Shown here: positions 1 through 7,932 of the stretch, one piece after another
Layout of the letters: each line of letters opens with the position of its first letter
Numbering within the stretch: the first letter of the stretch is position 1
Assembly: GCF_000621445.1 (NCBI RefSeq)
Contig: NZ_KK211279.1
Span: 243,587 to 307,586 of the forward strand
Direction: 5' to 3'
Source of the DNA: Alkalihalobacillus bogoriensis ATCC BAA-922
Lineage (GTDB): Bacteria; Bacillota; Bacilli; Bacillales; Bacillaceae_F
Length of the DNA stretch: 64,000 nucleotides
Program-made: the position numbers and the translations under genes
The notes under the pieces: generated by a model
Databases searched by the model: none
What the model was told of the DNA's origin: nothing
What the model saw: only the letters and a program-made list of their open reading frames with translations

Positions 1-49
1 TGAGATTATGACAGCGCTTTAATTAGGTATCCTACGACATGTGGTTTAT

Positions 50-169
50 AAGAAAAACGCGGAGCGTCTTTTCGTTTCAAGCGAAGTGCGGAGCCCTGCT
101 CCTCTTTTGACAGTGAACCACAAGTGCTCTTCTTGAATAAGCTTTCAAAGCTTCGCTGCTAGACCAAAA
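50..169. repeat. Dispersed ~160-nt repeat, copy 1 (internally deleted)
   Basis: This stretch matches 26454-26608 and 63844-64000 closely. It shares the opening GAAAAACGCGGAG, the core AGCGAAGTGCGGAGCCCTG, the segment TTTGACAGTGAACC and the ending GCTTTCAAAGCTTCGCTGCT. Relative to the other copies it lacks about 40 nt (the 3' arm of the CCCCAAG hairpin through the second GGAGCCTTCGC), so its long nested hairpin cannot form. No reading frame is conserved across copies. Function unknown. Confidence 0.85.
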
Positions 170-185
170 ATTTATACTCCCATCT

Positions 186-217
186 TTTAAAATAACCCCA
201 AGCCTTAGGCTTGGGGT
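186..217 (-). terminator. Perfect-stem terminator-like hairpin
   Basis: A 9-bp perfect stem (CCCCAAGCC / GGCTTGGGG, 3-nt loop, 196-216) is followed on the minus strand by TTATTTT. It lies downstream of the minus-strand nucleotidyltransferase and of the 52-bp hairpin array, so the array would form the 3' untranslated region if transcription runs through from that gene. Confidence 0.6.
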
Positions 218-218
218 C

Positions 219-570
219 TGTCCAATAGACTCGTTCTATTGGACACTTCTCTTCTCCTTGGCTCACGTTCTGTCCTTCATCGTCTTTATGAAGGACACTT
301 CTCTCGCTTTTTCTTCTCTTTCTGTCCTTCATCGCTCTTATGAAGGACACTTCTCTCGCTTTTTCTTCTCTTTCTGTCCTTCATCGCTCTTATGAAGGAC
401 ACTTCTCTCACTTTTTCTTCTCTTTCTGTCCTTCATCGCCTTTATGAAGGACACTTCTCTCACTTTTTCTTCTCTTTCTGTCCTTCATCACTCTTATGAA
501 GGACACTTCTCTCGCTTTTTCTCTTCTTTCTGTCCTTCATCGCCTTTATGAAGGGCATTCCACTCTTTCC
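219..570. repeat. Array of seven 52-bp hairpin units
   Basis: Units start at 219, 271, 323, 375, 427, 479 and 531, an exact 52-bp period. Each has a 10-bp stem, a 7-nt loop, then a ~25-nt pyrimidine-rich linker (CTTCTCTCGC then TTTTTCTTCTCTTTC). The stem is TGTCCTTCAT/ATGAAGGACA in units 2-6, the same with one base change in unit 7, and TGTCCAATAG/CTATTGGACA in unit 1, where both arms have changed together. A 63-codon frame through it at 159-350 has no ribosome binding site and is rejected as a gene. Related array at 26079-26192. Confidence 0.9.
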
Positions 571-584
571 CTCTCCGTTATTTG

Positions 585-1379
585 CTAAGAAATATAGACT
601 TCGTGCGCAAAATTTAGGCTTGCCCACTCACCTTCTAATTTAAACAATTCATAAACAGCTTCCCTATCCATCACTGTTTCCTCTATCAAGTTGAATAGTG
701 TAGAGATAACTGGCTTCTTTTCTGGAAAGTAAAAAAGAAAAATGTCAGCTTGCTCATGTAGGCGCGTTGTCCATATGTGAGAACGTACCATTACCATTGA
801 ATAGTATTTTCGAATGATTTTACGAGCAAAGCCTTGTATAATTTTTGGTAAGTCTTCACTAGAAGCTGTTTCTATCCTTGTTAATGTTCTTGTAAGCACT
901 TCACGAATATCACCATTAAAACGGATCGCTATCTCTGGTGAGAGTTTGTAAGGACCAAACTTCTCACCAAGATCCTCACCATGCACACAAACGCATAGTT
1001 CTGCTAGAAATGCATTTTCATAGTAATTCACTGGGTCTACTGTATAGTCATAATAGGCAATCGCGATACCAACTTCACGAACTAAATCAACATATTTTTG
1101 TGATAAACCCGCAGCTAGCTTCCTTAAGTCATCCACTTCACTTGACGACAACTCGCTTTTAAACATAGCAATAATATCCAAATCAGATGTAGCCACAACG
1201 GCTTCCCCTCGTGCGACACTACCGTACACATATATGCTGTGCAATTGCTGATGAAACAAGTTTTTAAGACTCTCTACACATTCTTGTATGCAGGGCAAAT
1301 AGGTTGGCTCAATTTTTTCAAGGCTAACGTCACTCACAATAAATCCATTCTCATCAAGACCATATCCTGATTGTAACAT
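585..1379 (-). CDS. Nucleotidyltransferase domain protein (aminoglycoside adenylyltransferase-like)
   Basis: The ~264-residue protein carries the nucleotidyltransferase signature GSVARGE (near residues 53-59) followed by SDLDII (66-71), the Gly-Ser and paired metal-binding aspartates of the Pol-beta/KNTase fold. A helical C-terminal half follows. The layout resembles ANT(9)/AadA-type enzymes that transfer AMP to aminoglycosides, but the substrate cannot be read from sequence. ATG at 1379 is preferred over the upstream GTG because GGAGGG lies 8 nt before it. It is monocistronic; its 3' side runs into the 52-bp hairpin array. Confidence 0.8.
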   Translation of the reverse strand: MLQSGYGLDENGFIVSDVSLEKIEPTYLPCIQECVESLKNLFHQQLHSIYVYGSVARGEAVVATSDLDIIAMFKSELSSSEVDDLRKLAAGLSQKYVDLVREVGIAIAYYDYTVDPVNYYENAFLAELCVCVHGEDLGEKFGPYKLSPEIAIRFNGDIREVLTRTLTRIETASSEDLPKIIQGFARKIIRKYYSMVMVRSHIWTTRLHEQADIFLFYFPEKKPVISTLFNLIEETVMDREAVYELFKLEGEWASLNFAHEVYIS

Positions 1380-1467
1380 CAGCACTTCCCTCCATCCGCT
1401 TCATCTTCTTACATTCATATCCTCCAAAAAACTAGAAGATATAACATCACTACTCGCTAAAAAAATA

Positions 1468-2385
1468 TTACACTAGCCTCTTTTCCGCCCACTTTTTCTC
1501 GTTTGTAAATGAAACAGTAAGCCATTTTTTATAGCCTACATCCTTTGTATGTTGAATAATTTCTTCCCGTATCTCGTCCTGTTCAGATATTGTTACATTT
1601 TTTGAATGTTCATCAACGATGAAATCAATTTCGATAAATAGTTTATTTCCTACTTTTGCGATACGGACAATTGATTCTTGAATATTGTAACGATCTTCAA
1701 TGGAAGCAATGACTTCTTTAAACCTCGTTTGAATAGGTTGGTCTGGTGACATTTCAAGAACTTCTCTAAATGCTTTACTCATTTCAATTATCGGAACTTT
1801 AAGGAAATATCCCGCCACAAGAAGGACCATAAGTGGGTCAACATAAGGAATCACGCTTTGATAAGGCGTAAATGAAAGTAGAACAGCGAAGAAGAAACCT
1901 ACCAAAACTGCTGCACTTAATAACGTATCCATTCTCCACTGGTTCGCTTCAGCCTGAATAAAGCCAGATTTTGCTTTATTTTTATTTAGTAAAAAATATA
2001 CAACAGCACAACCTACTGTATTGACAACAGCAAAAATAAGAGCATGCCCTACATTAATTTCCCGCCCTCCTGATAACATTGCATCAATAGCGAGCCAAAC
2101 GGAAAGTATACAAAGAATTAATATCGCTGCATATTTCACGATAATGACGACAGGTTCGAGCATTTCTTTACCAAAGGGGAATCTTCTTGAATCACTTTTA
2201 CTAATATATTGCGCAACAAGAAGAGATAACAGAGACAGCATCACACTTACAAATGAATATAACCCGTCAAAAATAATTAAATATGAAGAAATCAATGTTC
2301 CCCAGACGATTCCTAGTATTGCAAAAAAGAGCGCACCAAAGACTGATAATTTTAACAGCGTTTTCTCGGATGCTTTCGTAAACAT
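1468..2385 (-). CDS. Cation diffusion facilitator family transporter
   Basis: This ~305-residue membrane protein has the CDF layout: about six hydrophobic helices (first ~14-35, last ~180-200) and a cytoplasmic C-terminal domain from ~205. FDGLYSFVSV in TM2 and WRMDTLLSA in TM5 sit where CDF proteins place metal-site residues, though TM5 shows Asp without the usual His of Zn exporters, so the metal is uncertain. Start at 2385 (MFTKASEK) has GAGGTG upstream; 2397 is an alternative. It follows the TetR gene closely, giving a regulator/exporter pair. Confidence 0.8.
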   Translation of the reverse strand: MFTKASEKTLLKLSVFGALFFAILGIVWGTLISSYLIIFDGLYSFVSVMLSLLSLLVAQYISKSDSRRFPFGKEMLEPVVIIVKYAAILILCILSVWLAIDAMLSGGREINVGHALIFAVVNTVGCAVVYFLLNKNKAKSGFIQAEANQWRMDTLLSAAVLVGFFFAVLLSFTPYQSVIPYVDPLMVLLVAGYFLKVPIIEMSKAFREVLEMSPDQPIQTRFKEVIASIEDRYNIQESIVRIAKVGNKLFIEIDFIVDEHSKNVTISEQDEIREEIIQHTKDVGYKKWLTVSFTNEKKWAEKRLV

Positions 2386-2407
2386 AGTACACCTCATAAT
2401 TTTTTAA

Positions 2408-2992
2408 TTATGAATGATAGTCAGTCAGTGTACTCTTTATAAATGTCATGACCTGAGTTTTTGTAATTGCCGATTCTTTCTTTGCTTGATTGGAAAGATA
2501 ATAGGCTTCAGCTGAAGTTTCAATAAGATTAATGATCATTCTTGTCAATGGAGCAATTTCTACTTTTGGAGTAATCATGCCACTTTCCTTAGCGGAGTTT
2601 AATTGTTCTTCTAGCCAATCATAATACGGCTGATAAATCTCTTCCCAAATGTCAAAAGAATGATAATAAGCCATTCCTGCATAACAAAATAAAATTAATT
2701 CGTTATACTCTTTTGTCACTTCAAATGTAACATCAATGACCATCTCAATCGTTTCAAAAATCGACCCTGACAGAAGATGACTTTCCTTTATCTTTGCAAG
2801 CAATGTATTTAAAATCCTCTTCGCAATAGCCGGCACTACAGCACTTTTCGAATCAAAATATAAATAAAAGGTTCCTTGAGCAACTCCCGCTTCCTTCACA
2901 ATTTGAGAAACTGAAGCTTTTTCGAACCCCTTTTCTTTCATGATTTTTATTGATGCATCCACAATCAGTTCATATTTATTGTCCACTTTCAT
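2408..2992 (-). CDS. TetR/AcrR family transcriptional regulator
   Basis: About 194 residues. The N-terminal TetR helix-turn-helix reads KGFEKASVSQIVKEAGV then AQGTFYLYFDSK (residues ~18-48). The rest is a helical ligand/dimerisation domain. AGGAGG lies 7 nt before the ATG at 2992. The stop is about 20 nt before the CDF exporter start, so both are probably one unit repressed by this protein. A candidate operator (AATGACAGTCAGTCAGT on the minus strand) lies just upstream at 3013-3036. The inducer is unknown. Confidence 0.85.
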   Translation of the reverse strand: MKVDNKYELIVDASIKIMKEKGFEKASVSQIVKEAGVAQGTFYLYFDSKSAVVPAIAKRILNTLLAKIKESHLLSGSIFETIEMVIDVTFEVTKEYNELILFCYAGMAYYHSFDIWEEIYQPYYDWLEEQLNSAKESGMITPKVEIAPLTRMIINLIETSAEAYYLSNQAKKESAITKTQVMTFIKSTLTDYHS

Positions 2993-3012
2993 TACCAATC
3001 CTCCTAGTATTT

Positions 3013-3036
3013 ACCGACTGACTGACTGTCATTCTA
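3013..3036 (-). promoter_or_regulatory. Candidate TetR operator upstream of tetR-CDF unit
   Basis: On the minus strand this reads GAATGACAGTCAGTCAGT, located 20-40 nt upstream of the TetR start. A near-identical block, GAATGATAGTCAGTCAGT, occurs on the plus strand at 2412-2429, overlapping the tetR stop just before the CDF start. Recurrence in opposite orientation at both ends of the regulator gene suggests operator use. This is inference only. Confidence 0.45.
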
Positions 3037-3104
3037 CTTTAATATTACCACATAAAAATTACTCCAACAACTTTTGTACGGGCAGAGATTTTACCCGCTT
3101 ACCT

Positions 3105-3290
3105 TATCGGACATACATTCCGCTATTTTATAAAAAACACCTACTTTTACATTTCTATCGGACATCTGTTCCGTTATTCCCCTTAAACTGCTATGAAACT
3201 CTTATACTTTCGTTCATTTAACGGAACAGATGTCCAATAGCTTTTGAAAAACGTTGCTTTTTCGTGAAATAGCGGAATGAATGTCCGTTA
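3105..3290. repeat. Quadripartite ~185-bp palindromic element, copy 1
   Basis: Two direct motif copies (TATCGGACATACATTCCGCT and TATCGGACATCTGTTCCGTT) are followed by two inverted ones (AACGGAACAGATGTCCAATAG and AATAGCGGAATGAATGTCCG). The ends and the inner pair can fold into one long hairpin with bulges. It is intergenic, between the tetR unit and the thioesterase gene. Confidence 0.85.
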
Positions 3291-3325
3291 CCGACAACTC
3301 AAACTAACCACAGTGAAACCATTCG

Positions 3326-4642
3326 TTACTTAGCGATAGCCTCATCTTTTTTAAGCGCTGTATTCACTTGCAAAAATTCAAGAATTTCACCCCATGTTTC
3401 TTTTGCTGCTGCGGCATTGGCTGCCTTCGTTCCACCAAATGTCATTGTCATTCCCCCACCGGTATTCATAAATACATTGGCAGGCAAATTAACGAAACTA
3501 TATGGAAAAGAGAGAAAGTGACCAGCGTTTTTATAATATAAAAAACGATGTTGAGGAGAAGGATCTGATGCTGCCCTCACGTGTTTTTCCATTATTTTCA
3601 CATAACGCTCGGATGGCCATAATTGGTCATCTCCACCTGCAATAAACATGACTGGAGCCTTTATATTTTCAACTTGAATTCTTGCTTCTTTCACAGCTTC
3701 TTCATTTTTCAACGAATTACCCCAAATGGAAAGATAAGAAATTGGGTTTCTCGTTATCCAATTTTTTAATAAATGGAACATCGTAGAGAACTTATATTTA
3801 AATTTTATATATGGAAAAGTGTCCTCATTGAAAGACCATGCGGGGACAGGAGCAAAAATCCCATTTTTCATTCCTGCTGTTACGTAAGCACTAGGTGCCC
3901 CTGCTATTATCGATGTATAGTAATCATATGTAGCACCGAGAAGTAAGACGAGTTCGCCGCCTCTAGAGTAGCCAATTAAGCTCACTTCACCATTTGCTTT
4001 ACGATGTTCTTTCAACCACATCGTCGCTTTTTCAAAATATTCTAATCGAATATTTTCAAGATCCTTCGGTACTCCTTCTCCAGCAAAATATGAAAGAGCC
4101 AATGTGACATATCCTTTTGTAGCTAACAATGCCGCCGCATGTTCTTGCATTCCTCCATCTGATCCGCTTAACACGATTACTGCTGGGAATCTTCCTTCCG
4201 ACTCCGGATAAAACAGAGTCCCCCTTACTTCATCAAATTGAATTGCTTCTTTAGTAACCCCTTCTTTGTAAAAATGCCTTGTTACCGTTACTGACTCATG
4301 CTTCTCTCCTTCGACTAGCAAGTCTATCTTTATCTTTACCTCATCTGCTTTCACTTTTTCAAAATAATCATCCCATTTAGATTGTAGATGCTTCATAGAC
4401 CAAAACAAGCCAGCACTATCCGCTTCATCATATGTGCCCGCAATTGGCTTCTGTCTAGATAGGTCGACTATCCCATTTTGATTCGGACGAAATGATGCAT
4501 GAGAACAAAATTCTTTTTCTTTTTCATCAAAGGCTGTTGCTTGGATCGTCACTTCTTTATTGACTGGACAACCCGTTACCGTAATCAATACTTCCTCGTC
4601 AATATATGAATTAAGCGGAGTTACTTGTAAACTAGGTGTCAC
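3326..4642 (-). CDS. Acyl-CoA thioesterase / BAAT family hydrolase
   Basis: The 438-residue protein has the two-domain plan of acyl-CoA thioesterase/BAAT proteins: an N-terminal beta-sandwich (~1-125) and a C-terminal alpha/beta hydrolase (~140-430). The nucleophile elbow is GYSRGGE with Ser near 226, Asp probably in AGGDDQLWPS (~341) and His in AGHFLSFPY (~375). Known members hydrolyse acyl-CoA or transfer the acyl group to amino acids; a Ser nucleophile in place of Cys fits hydrolysis. GTG start after GAGGGAG. Single gene; no pathway partner nearby. Confidence 0.82.
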   Translation of the reverse strand: MTPSLQVTPLNSYIDEEVLITVTGCPVNKEVTIQATAFDEKEKEFCSHASFRPNQNGIVDLSRQKPIAGTYDEADSAGLFWSMKHLQSKWDDYFEKVKADEVKIKIDLLVEGEKHESVTVTRHFYKEGVTKEAIQFDEVRGTLFYPESEGRFPAVIVLSGSDGGMQEHAAALLATKGYVTLALSYFAGEGVPKDLENIRLEYFEKATMWLKEHRKANGEVSLIGYSRGGELVLLLGATYDYYTSIIAGAPSAYVTAGMKNGIFAPVPAWSFNEDTFPYIKFKYKFSTMFHLLKNWITRNPISYLSIWGNSLKNEEAVKEARIQVENIKAPVMFIAGGDDQLWPSERYVKIMEKHVRAASDPSPQHRFLYYKNAGHFLSFPYSFVNLPANVFMNTGGGMTMTFGGTKAANAAAAKETWGEILEFLQVNTALKKDEAIAK

Positions 4643-4733
4643 GTTTCTCCCTCATTTCTTGTCACTATATTCATATTTACGATAAAAATTGTTTCAATAA
4701 AGACTTTAATTATCGTTAAAACATGAGATTAAC

Positions 4734-5297
4734 TCAGTTCCACACTCGTTCTACATTCCTTAACTCTTTTCCATCAAAGGTCAATTTGTAAATATCGGGC
4801 ATATCGAGATTTTGCCAAAATGTATAATCATATTGTTTAGAAAAAAAATTCATGATTAATACCATGATATTACCGTGAGTCCCAATAACAATATTTTTGC
4901 CTTTATACTTTTCTAGTATATGGTATAAGGCTTCTACTCCCCTTTGTTGAGCGGCAACATTGGACTCTCCACCTTCCCATGCAAAATATTCATCCTCCCA
5001 TACTTTCTTAATAGCCTGAGTAAAATTCTCGACTGGGACTATCGTTAACGTTCTCTCTTTAAAATTATCTACCACTTCAACTTCTTTATTTATTGTTTGC
5101 GCTGTCCCTTTTACCGTTTGAATTGCTCGCTTATAAGGGCTTGAAACTACTATATCGATTTCTTCGTTTTTCAATAGGGTTGTAACCTTTTTTGCATCTG
5201 AAAACCCTTTTTCCGATAATGGCCGTTCATGCTCATCTCGTGTATAAACAGAGTGAGCATGTCGAACAAAGTATACATTCGTCAATATTGCAAGCAA
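4734..5297 (-). CDS. Histidine phosphatase family protein
   Basis: 187 residues. YFVRHAHS (~9-16) is the RHG-type catalytic motif. The second active-site part is IGTHGNIMVL (~139-148), and SSPYKRAIQT (~53-62) is also typical of the cofactor-dependent phosphoglycerate-mutase-like superfamily. Substrates in this family range from sugar phosphates to proteins and cannot be predicted. It starts at TTG 5297 a few nt after AAGGAG; a second TTG slightly downstream is possible. A 21-bp block shared with the next upstream gene lies ~15-40 nt before the start. Confidence 0.82.
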   Translation of the reverse strand: MLAILTNVYFVRHAHSVYTRDEHERPLSEKGFSDAKKVTTLLKNEEIDIVVSSPYKRAIQTVKGTAQTINKEVEVVDNFKERTLTIVPVENFTQAIKKVWEDEYFAWEGGESNVAAQQRGVEALYHILEKYKGKNIVIGTHGNIMVLIMNFFSKQYDYTFWQNLDMPDIYKLTFDGKELRNVERVWN

Positions 5298-5311
5298 CTC
5301 CTTACGTGAAT

Positions 5312-5340
5312 AACATGTATGTTCATTCTAACTTTATTCC
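5312..5340 (-). promoter_or_regulatory. Shared upstream block, copy 1
   Basis: AACATGTATGTTCATTCTAA plus a following TTTATTCCTT (plus-strand reading) recurs at 6350-6380 at the start of the next minus-strand gene. It contains a short dyad (AACAT GT ATGTT). It may be a common operator or promoter segment, or a small duplication. Confidence 0.35.
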
Positions 5341-5423
5341 TTTTTTGTGCTTATTGTGGGGCAGAATAGATGCGATTCGTCATTTATATGAACTGGGATA
5401 AAGTGATTCGTCCTTTCTAACCC

Positions 5424-6353
5424 CTAACTGCCATCATCCATAAAAGTCTCTCTAAATAGCATTGCCAATTCTTCATCTATCTCGTTTAATCTTTTTTCTA
5501 ACATCGTCGACACCTCGGATGACATCAAAATAAGTTGACCTACTCTAGCCTCTACCTCACGATCGCTTTCTTCTAACTTATTAGCCAGCATCACAGCGGC
5601 ATGGATGTCCTTTTCAGTTAAAAGCATATCTTTAAAGGTGGTCGTCTTCCCTTCACGACTGTAAAAAGATAAATCATAATAAAGATATTGCTCTTTATTA
5701 CCCGTTCTTCGGTATGACGTTTTAATTTTTGGTTCGATCCTCATCATCCAAACTTCGTCCAATGATATCGTTGTTGAAGAGAACAGACCATTACTATGTA
5801 TCGAATCTTCATCAACATATTGGTAATGATTCAGCATAGCCATATTCCAGACAATAAAAATAATCAGTACCCATATCGACATATGCCACCGTGCAAACCA
5901 ATGTTTCTTCGGATTAATATAACAGTAGGTAAAGACAAACCAAGTAATGAAGTATAAAATCATAGATACAAATCCTATATCACTAGAATGGTATAAACGC
6001 GCATACAGTGCACCATCAGGCACAAGCCAATCTAACTTTAAATCATACACAACTCCATATAAAAACATTGTAAAAATAAGGACCTGAACACTAACATAAC
6101 CTTTAAACCACTTGTTTTCATACCAACGTTGCTCTTTATCTTTCAAGAACATTACCGCAACAATACAAAAAAGTAACGAGGTCAAGAGTCCACCTATATG
6201 TTCAAATCCTCCTCTTAAAAGATTCAGATAAGCTATTACTAAAATCAATCCACCATAGGTTTTTCGATTAATTTCCACTCCCAATCCCCCTAAACATTTC
6301 ACCACTACCGGCCTTTGTCTTATACTCTCTATGTAATCATCATTGTGAAACAT
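5424..6353 (-). CDS. Multi-pass membrane protein of unknown function
   Basis: 309 residues. At least five hydrophobic helices occupy roughly residues 33-170, and a soluble C-terminal part (~175-309) is rich in charged residues and ends in a helical acidic tail. I recognise no family motif. The start at 6353 overlaps the block shared with the histidine phosphatase promoter region; no good ribosome binding site is visible, so the true start could be further downstream. Codon use and length support a real gene. Confidence 0.65.
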   Translation of the reverse strand: MFHNDDYIESIRQRPVVVKCLGGLGVEINRKTYGGLILVIAYLNLLRGGFEHIGGLLTSLLFCIVAVMFLKDKEQRWYENKWFKGYVSVQVLIFTMFLYGVVYDLKLDWLVPDGALYARLYHSSDIGFVSMILYFITWFVFTYCYINPKKHWFARWHMSIWVLIIFIVWNMAMLNHYQYVDEDSIHSNGLFSSTTISLDEVWMMRIEPKIKTSYRRTGNKEQYLYYDLSFYSREGKTTTFKDMLLTEKDIHAAVMLANKLEESDREVEARVGQLILMSSEVSTMLEKRLNEIDEELAMLFRETFMDDGS

Positions 6354-6380
6354 GTATGTTCATTCTAACATTTTATTCCT
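6350..6380 (-). promoter_or_regulatory. Shared upstream block, copy 2
   Basis: Repeats the block at 5312-5340 (AACATGTATGTTCATTCTAA, then ATTTTATTCCTTAT). It overlaps the assigned start of the 5424-6353 gene, which argues either that it is a regulatory dyad at the start codon or that the true start lies downstream. Confidence 0.35.
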
Positions 6381-6450
6381 TATTTGGACGGACAAAAAAA
6401 CATTCCTTATCGAAGGAATGTAACTTGTCAACAGCTAATATCACAAATCA

Positions 6451-6634
6451 TACGGACACCAGTTCCGCTATTTTGCTAAAAATCAACGTTTCTGAAGTTC
6501 TATCGGACATTGGTTCCGTTATTATTGAAGAATCAGCTGTTATCAACCTTGTATTGGCGAAATAACGGAACAGGAGTCCGTTAAAAGTCCTAAAGTGCGC
6601 ATTTCCAAAAAAATAGCGGAATAAATGTCCGATA
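6451..6634. repeat. Quadripartite ~185-bp palindromic element, copy 2
   Basis: Same direct-direct-inverted-inverted layout as the copy at 3105: TACGGACACCAGTTCCGCTA, TATCGGACATTGGTTCCGTT, AACGGAACAGGAGTCCG, AATAGCGGAATAAATGTCCG. The centre changes in motif 1 (ACACCAGT) have partial matching changes in the inverted arms. Confidence 0.85.
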
Positions 6635-6655
6635 CGTCATCCACCATAACAATTG

Positions 6656-6820
6656 CTAGTTTTTTCGAACAATCTTTTTAAGTAAGCGACTAGACTTCCT
6701 GTAAAGATTCTGATAAAAATCATCTAACCAATATTTTACGATTAATCTTACTAATGAAAAAAATAGGGCTATAACCATGATTACAAATAAGAGCACTAAT
6801 CCGTGCTTGATTCCTTCCAT
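6656..6820 (-). CDS. Small single-pass membrane protein
   Basis: 54 residues from the ATG at 6820 (MEGIKHG), chosen because AGGGTGAT lies just upstream; an ATG at 6844 would place that ribosome binding site inside the gene. One hydrophobic helix (~6-30) is followed by a basic, aromatic tail. No family recognised; likely a small membrane protein of accessory type. Confidence 0.5.
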   Translation of the reverse strand: MEGIKHGLVLLFVIMVIALFFSLVRLIVKYWLDDFYQNLYRKSSRLLKKIVRKN

Positions 6821-6953
6821 TACATCACCCTTTATTCTAGACATGCTAGTTTAAGAGAATAGCTCAAAAGTATATTTCGGTGTAAGAAAGCTCTCAACTC
6901 TCCACCAATTTTACCAAAATCTCTTCTTTCAATCCACGAATACTCTTCGTTTG

Positions 6954-7469
6954 CTATTCATTAGCCCACTTAAGCGCTTTTTCCGTCAAAACCTTCACGA
7001 GTGGGGCTTTCCTTTCCTGATATCCTTTTACGTCCTCTCCATATTCTTGAAGCAATGATTGCTTTAAAGCCTTATATTTTTCACGCTCAACTTTATTTTC
7101 AATTAAAAAATCTCGAAATGCTAGATGCTCTGACAACTCTTTTGCTCCTGCTTGATAAATATGTATATGAAATGTTCTTTTCACTTTAGATTCTTTGATA
7201 AAATATCTTCGTCCTTTTATCCCGTTTTCTCCTCTTGGGAGATATCCATGCTCTATCATTCGGTGATTAAAGTAATCAATTTTATTAATGTCTTGAACCT
7301 CTATTAACATATCAATGATGGGTTTCGCCACCATTTCAGGAATAGAAGTACTACCGATGTGATTTATATTTACAAGTTCTTCACCAAATATTTCTTTGAG
7401 CTTTTCAGACTCCACTTTATATTTGTCTGGCCAACCGATATCATACTGTACTATTTCTAGTCTCCTCAT
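6954..7469 (-). CDS. GrpB family protein (nucleotidyltransferase-like)
   Basis: 171 residues matching the GrpB/UPF0157 family. YDIGWPDKYKVE near the N-terminus, NHIGSTSIPEMVAKPIIDM (~38-56) and the FHIHIYQ region are hallmarks. The IGSTS...KPIID block corresponds to the nucleotidyltransferase-fold active-site loop, with Asp in PIIDML. GrpB proteins lack a firmly established substrate and occur in CoaE fusions in some bacteria. Weak ribosome binding site, but the family N-terminus begins here. Monocistronic. Confidence 0.85.
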   Translation of the reverse strand: MRRLEIVQYDIGWPDKYKVESEKLKEIFGEELVNINHIGSTSIPEMVAKPIIDMLIEVQDINKIDYFNHRMIEHGYLPRGENGIKGRRYFIKESKVKRTFHIHIYQAGAKELSEHLAFRDFLIENKVEREKYKALKQSLLQEYGEDVKGYQERKAPLVKVLTEKALKWANE

Positions 7470-7677
7470 CTTATCTTACTTTTACTTCTACGCAACAAAA
7501 AAATCACAACTTAGACGAGAAAAATTTCCGTAACCTCAGTCAACTGCGTAATACAATAGTTCTTAAATTCAATTCCACTTGGCTTAGGGTGGGTCTTATT
7601 TAAAATTTATTCATTTTGTACAAAAAACGAATTACAACAAAGCAACTCGCTTTTATCCAATATAAAGAAAAAAAGGA

Positions 7678-7893
7678 CTACTCCCTTTTCTCTAGATACT
7701 CCTCATACACCTTTTGTGCCTTATCCTTTTGAAGTCCCATTTTCTTATGAATCTCATTCAACAAATAAACTCCCCTTAACAAACAGCCTAAAATTAATCC
7801 AAAGGCAATAGCGCCTCCAAAATATGGCCCCATCAAAAATATAAGAAATAATCCAATGATTGTACTTACTACTATTGATAATACTAGATACAT
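7678..7893 (-). CDS. Small two-helix membrane protein
   Basis: 71 residues from ATG 7893 (MYLVLSIV), preceded by GAGGAG at good spacing; an upstream ATG at 7929 lies next to the previous stop and has poorer support. Two hydrophobic segments (~2-22 and ~25-42) precede a charged helical tail. It directly follows the lipoprotein gene (40 nt) and is probably cotranscribed. No family recognised. Confidence 0.6.
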   Translation of the reverse strand: MYLVLSIVVSTIIGLFLIFLMGPYFGGAIAFGLILGCLLRGVYLLNEIHKKMGLQKDKAQKVYEEYLEKRE

Positions 7894-7932
7894 GTTTCCA
7901 CTCCTCTTTTTTCTCTCTTTTTTTACCAAATA

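Noticed and set aside
159-350. 63-codon frame on the minus strand through the hairpin array
   Set aside because: It is made of repeat units, has no ribosome binding site, and the frame breaks between units.
219-570. Possible CRISPR array
   Set aside because: The constant part is the linker and the hairpins are near identical; no unique spacers and no cas genes.
5312-5340. LexA/SOS box in AACATGTATGTTC
   Set aside because: The spacing between GAAC and GTT halves does not fit the Bacillus consensus, and no DNA-repair gene follows.
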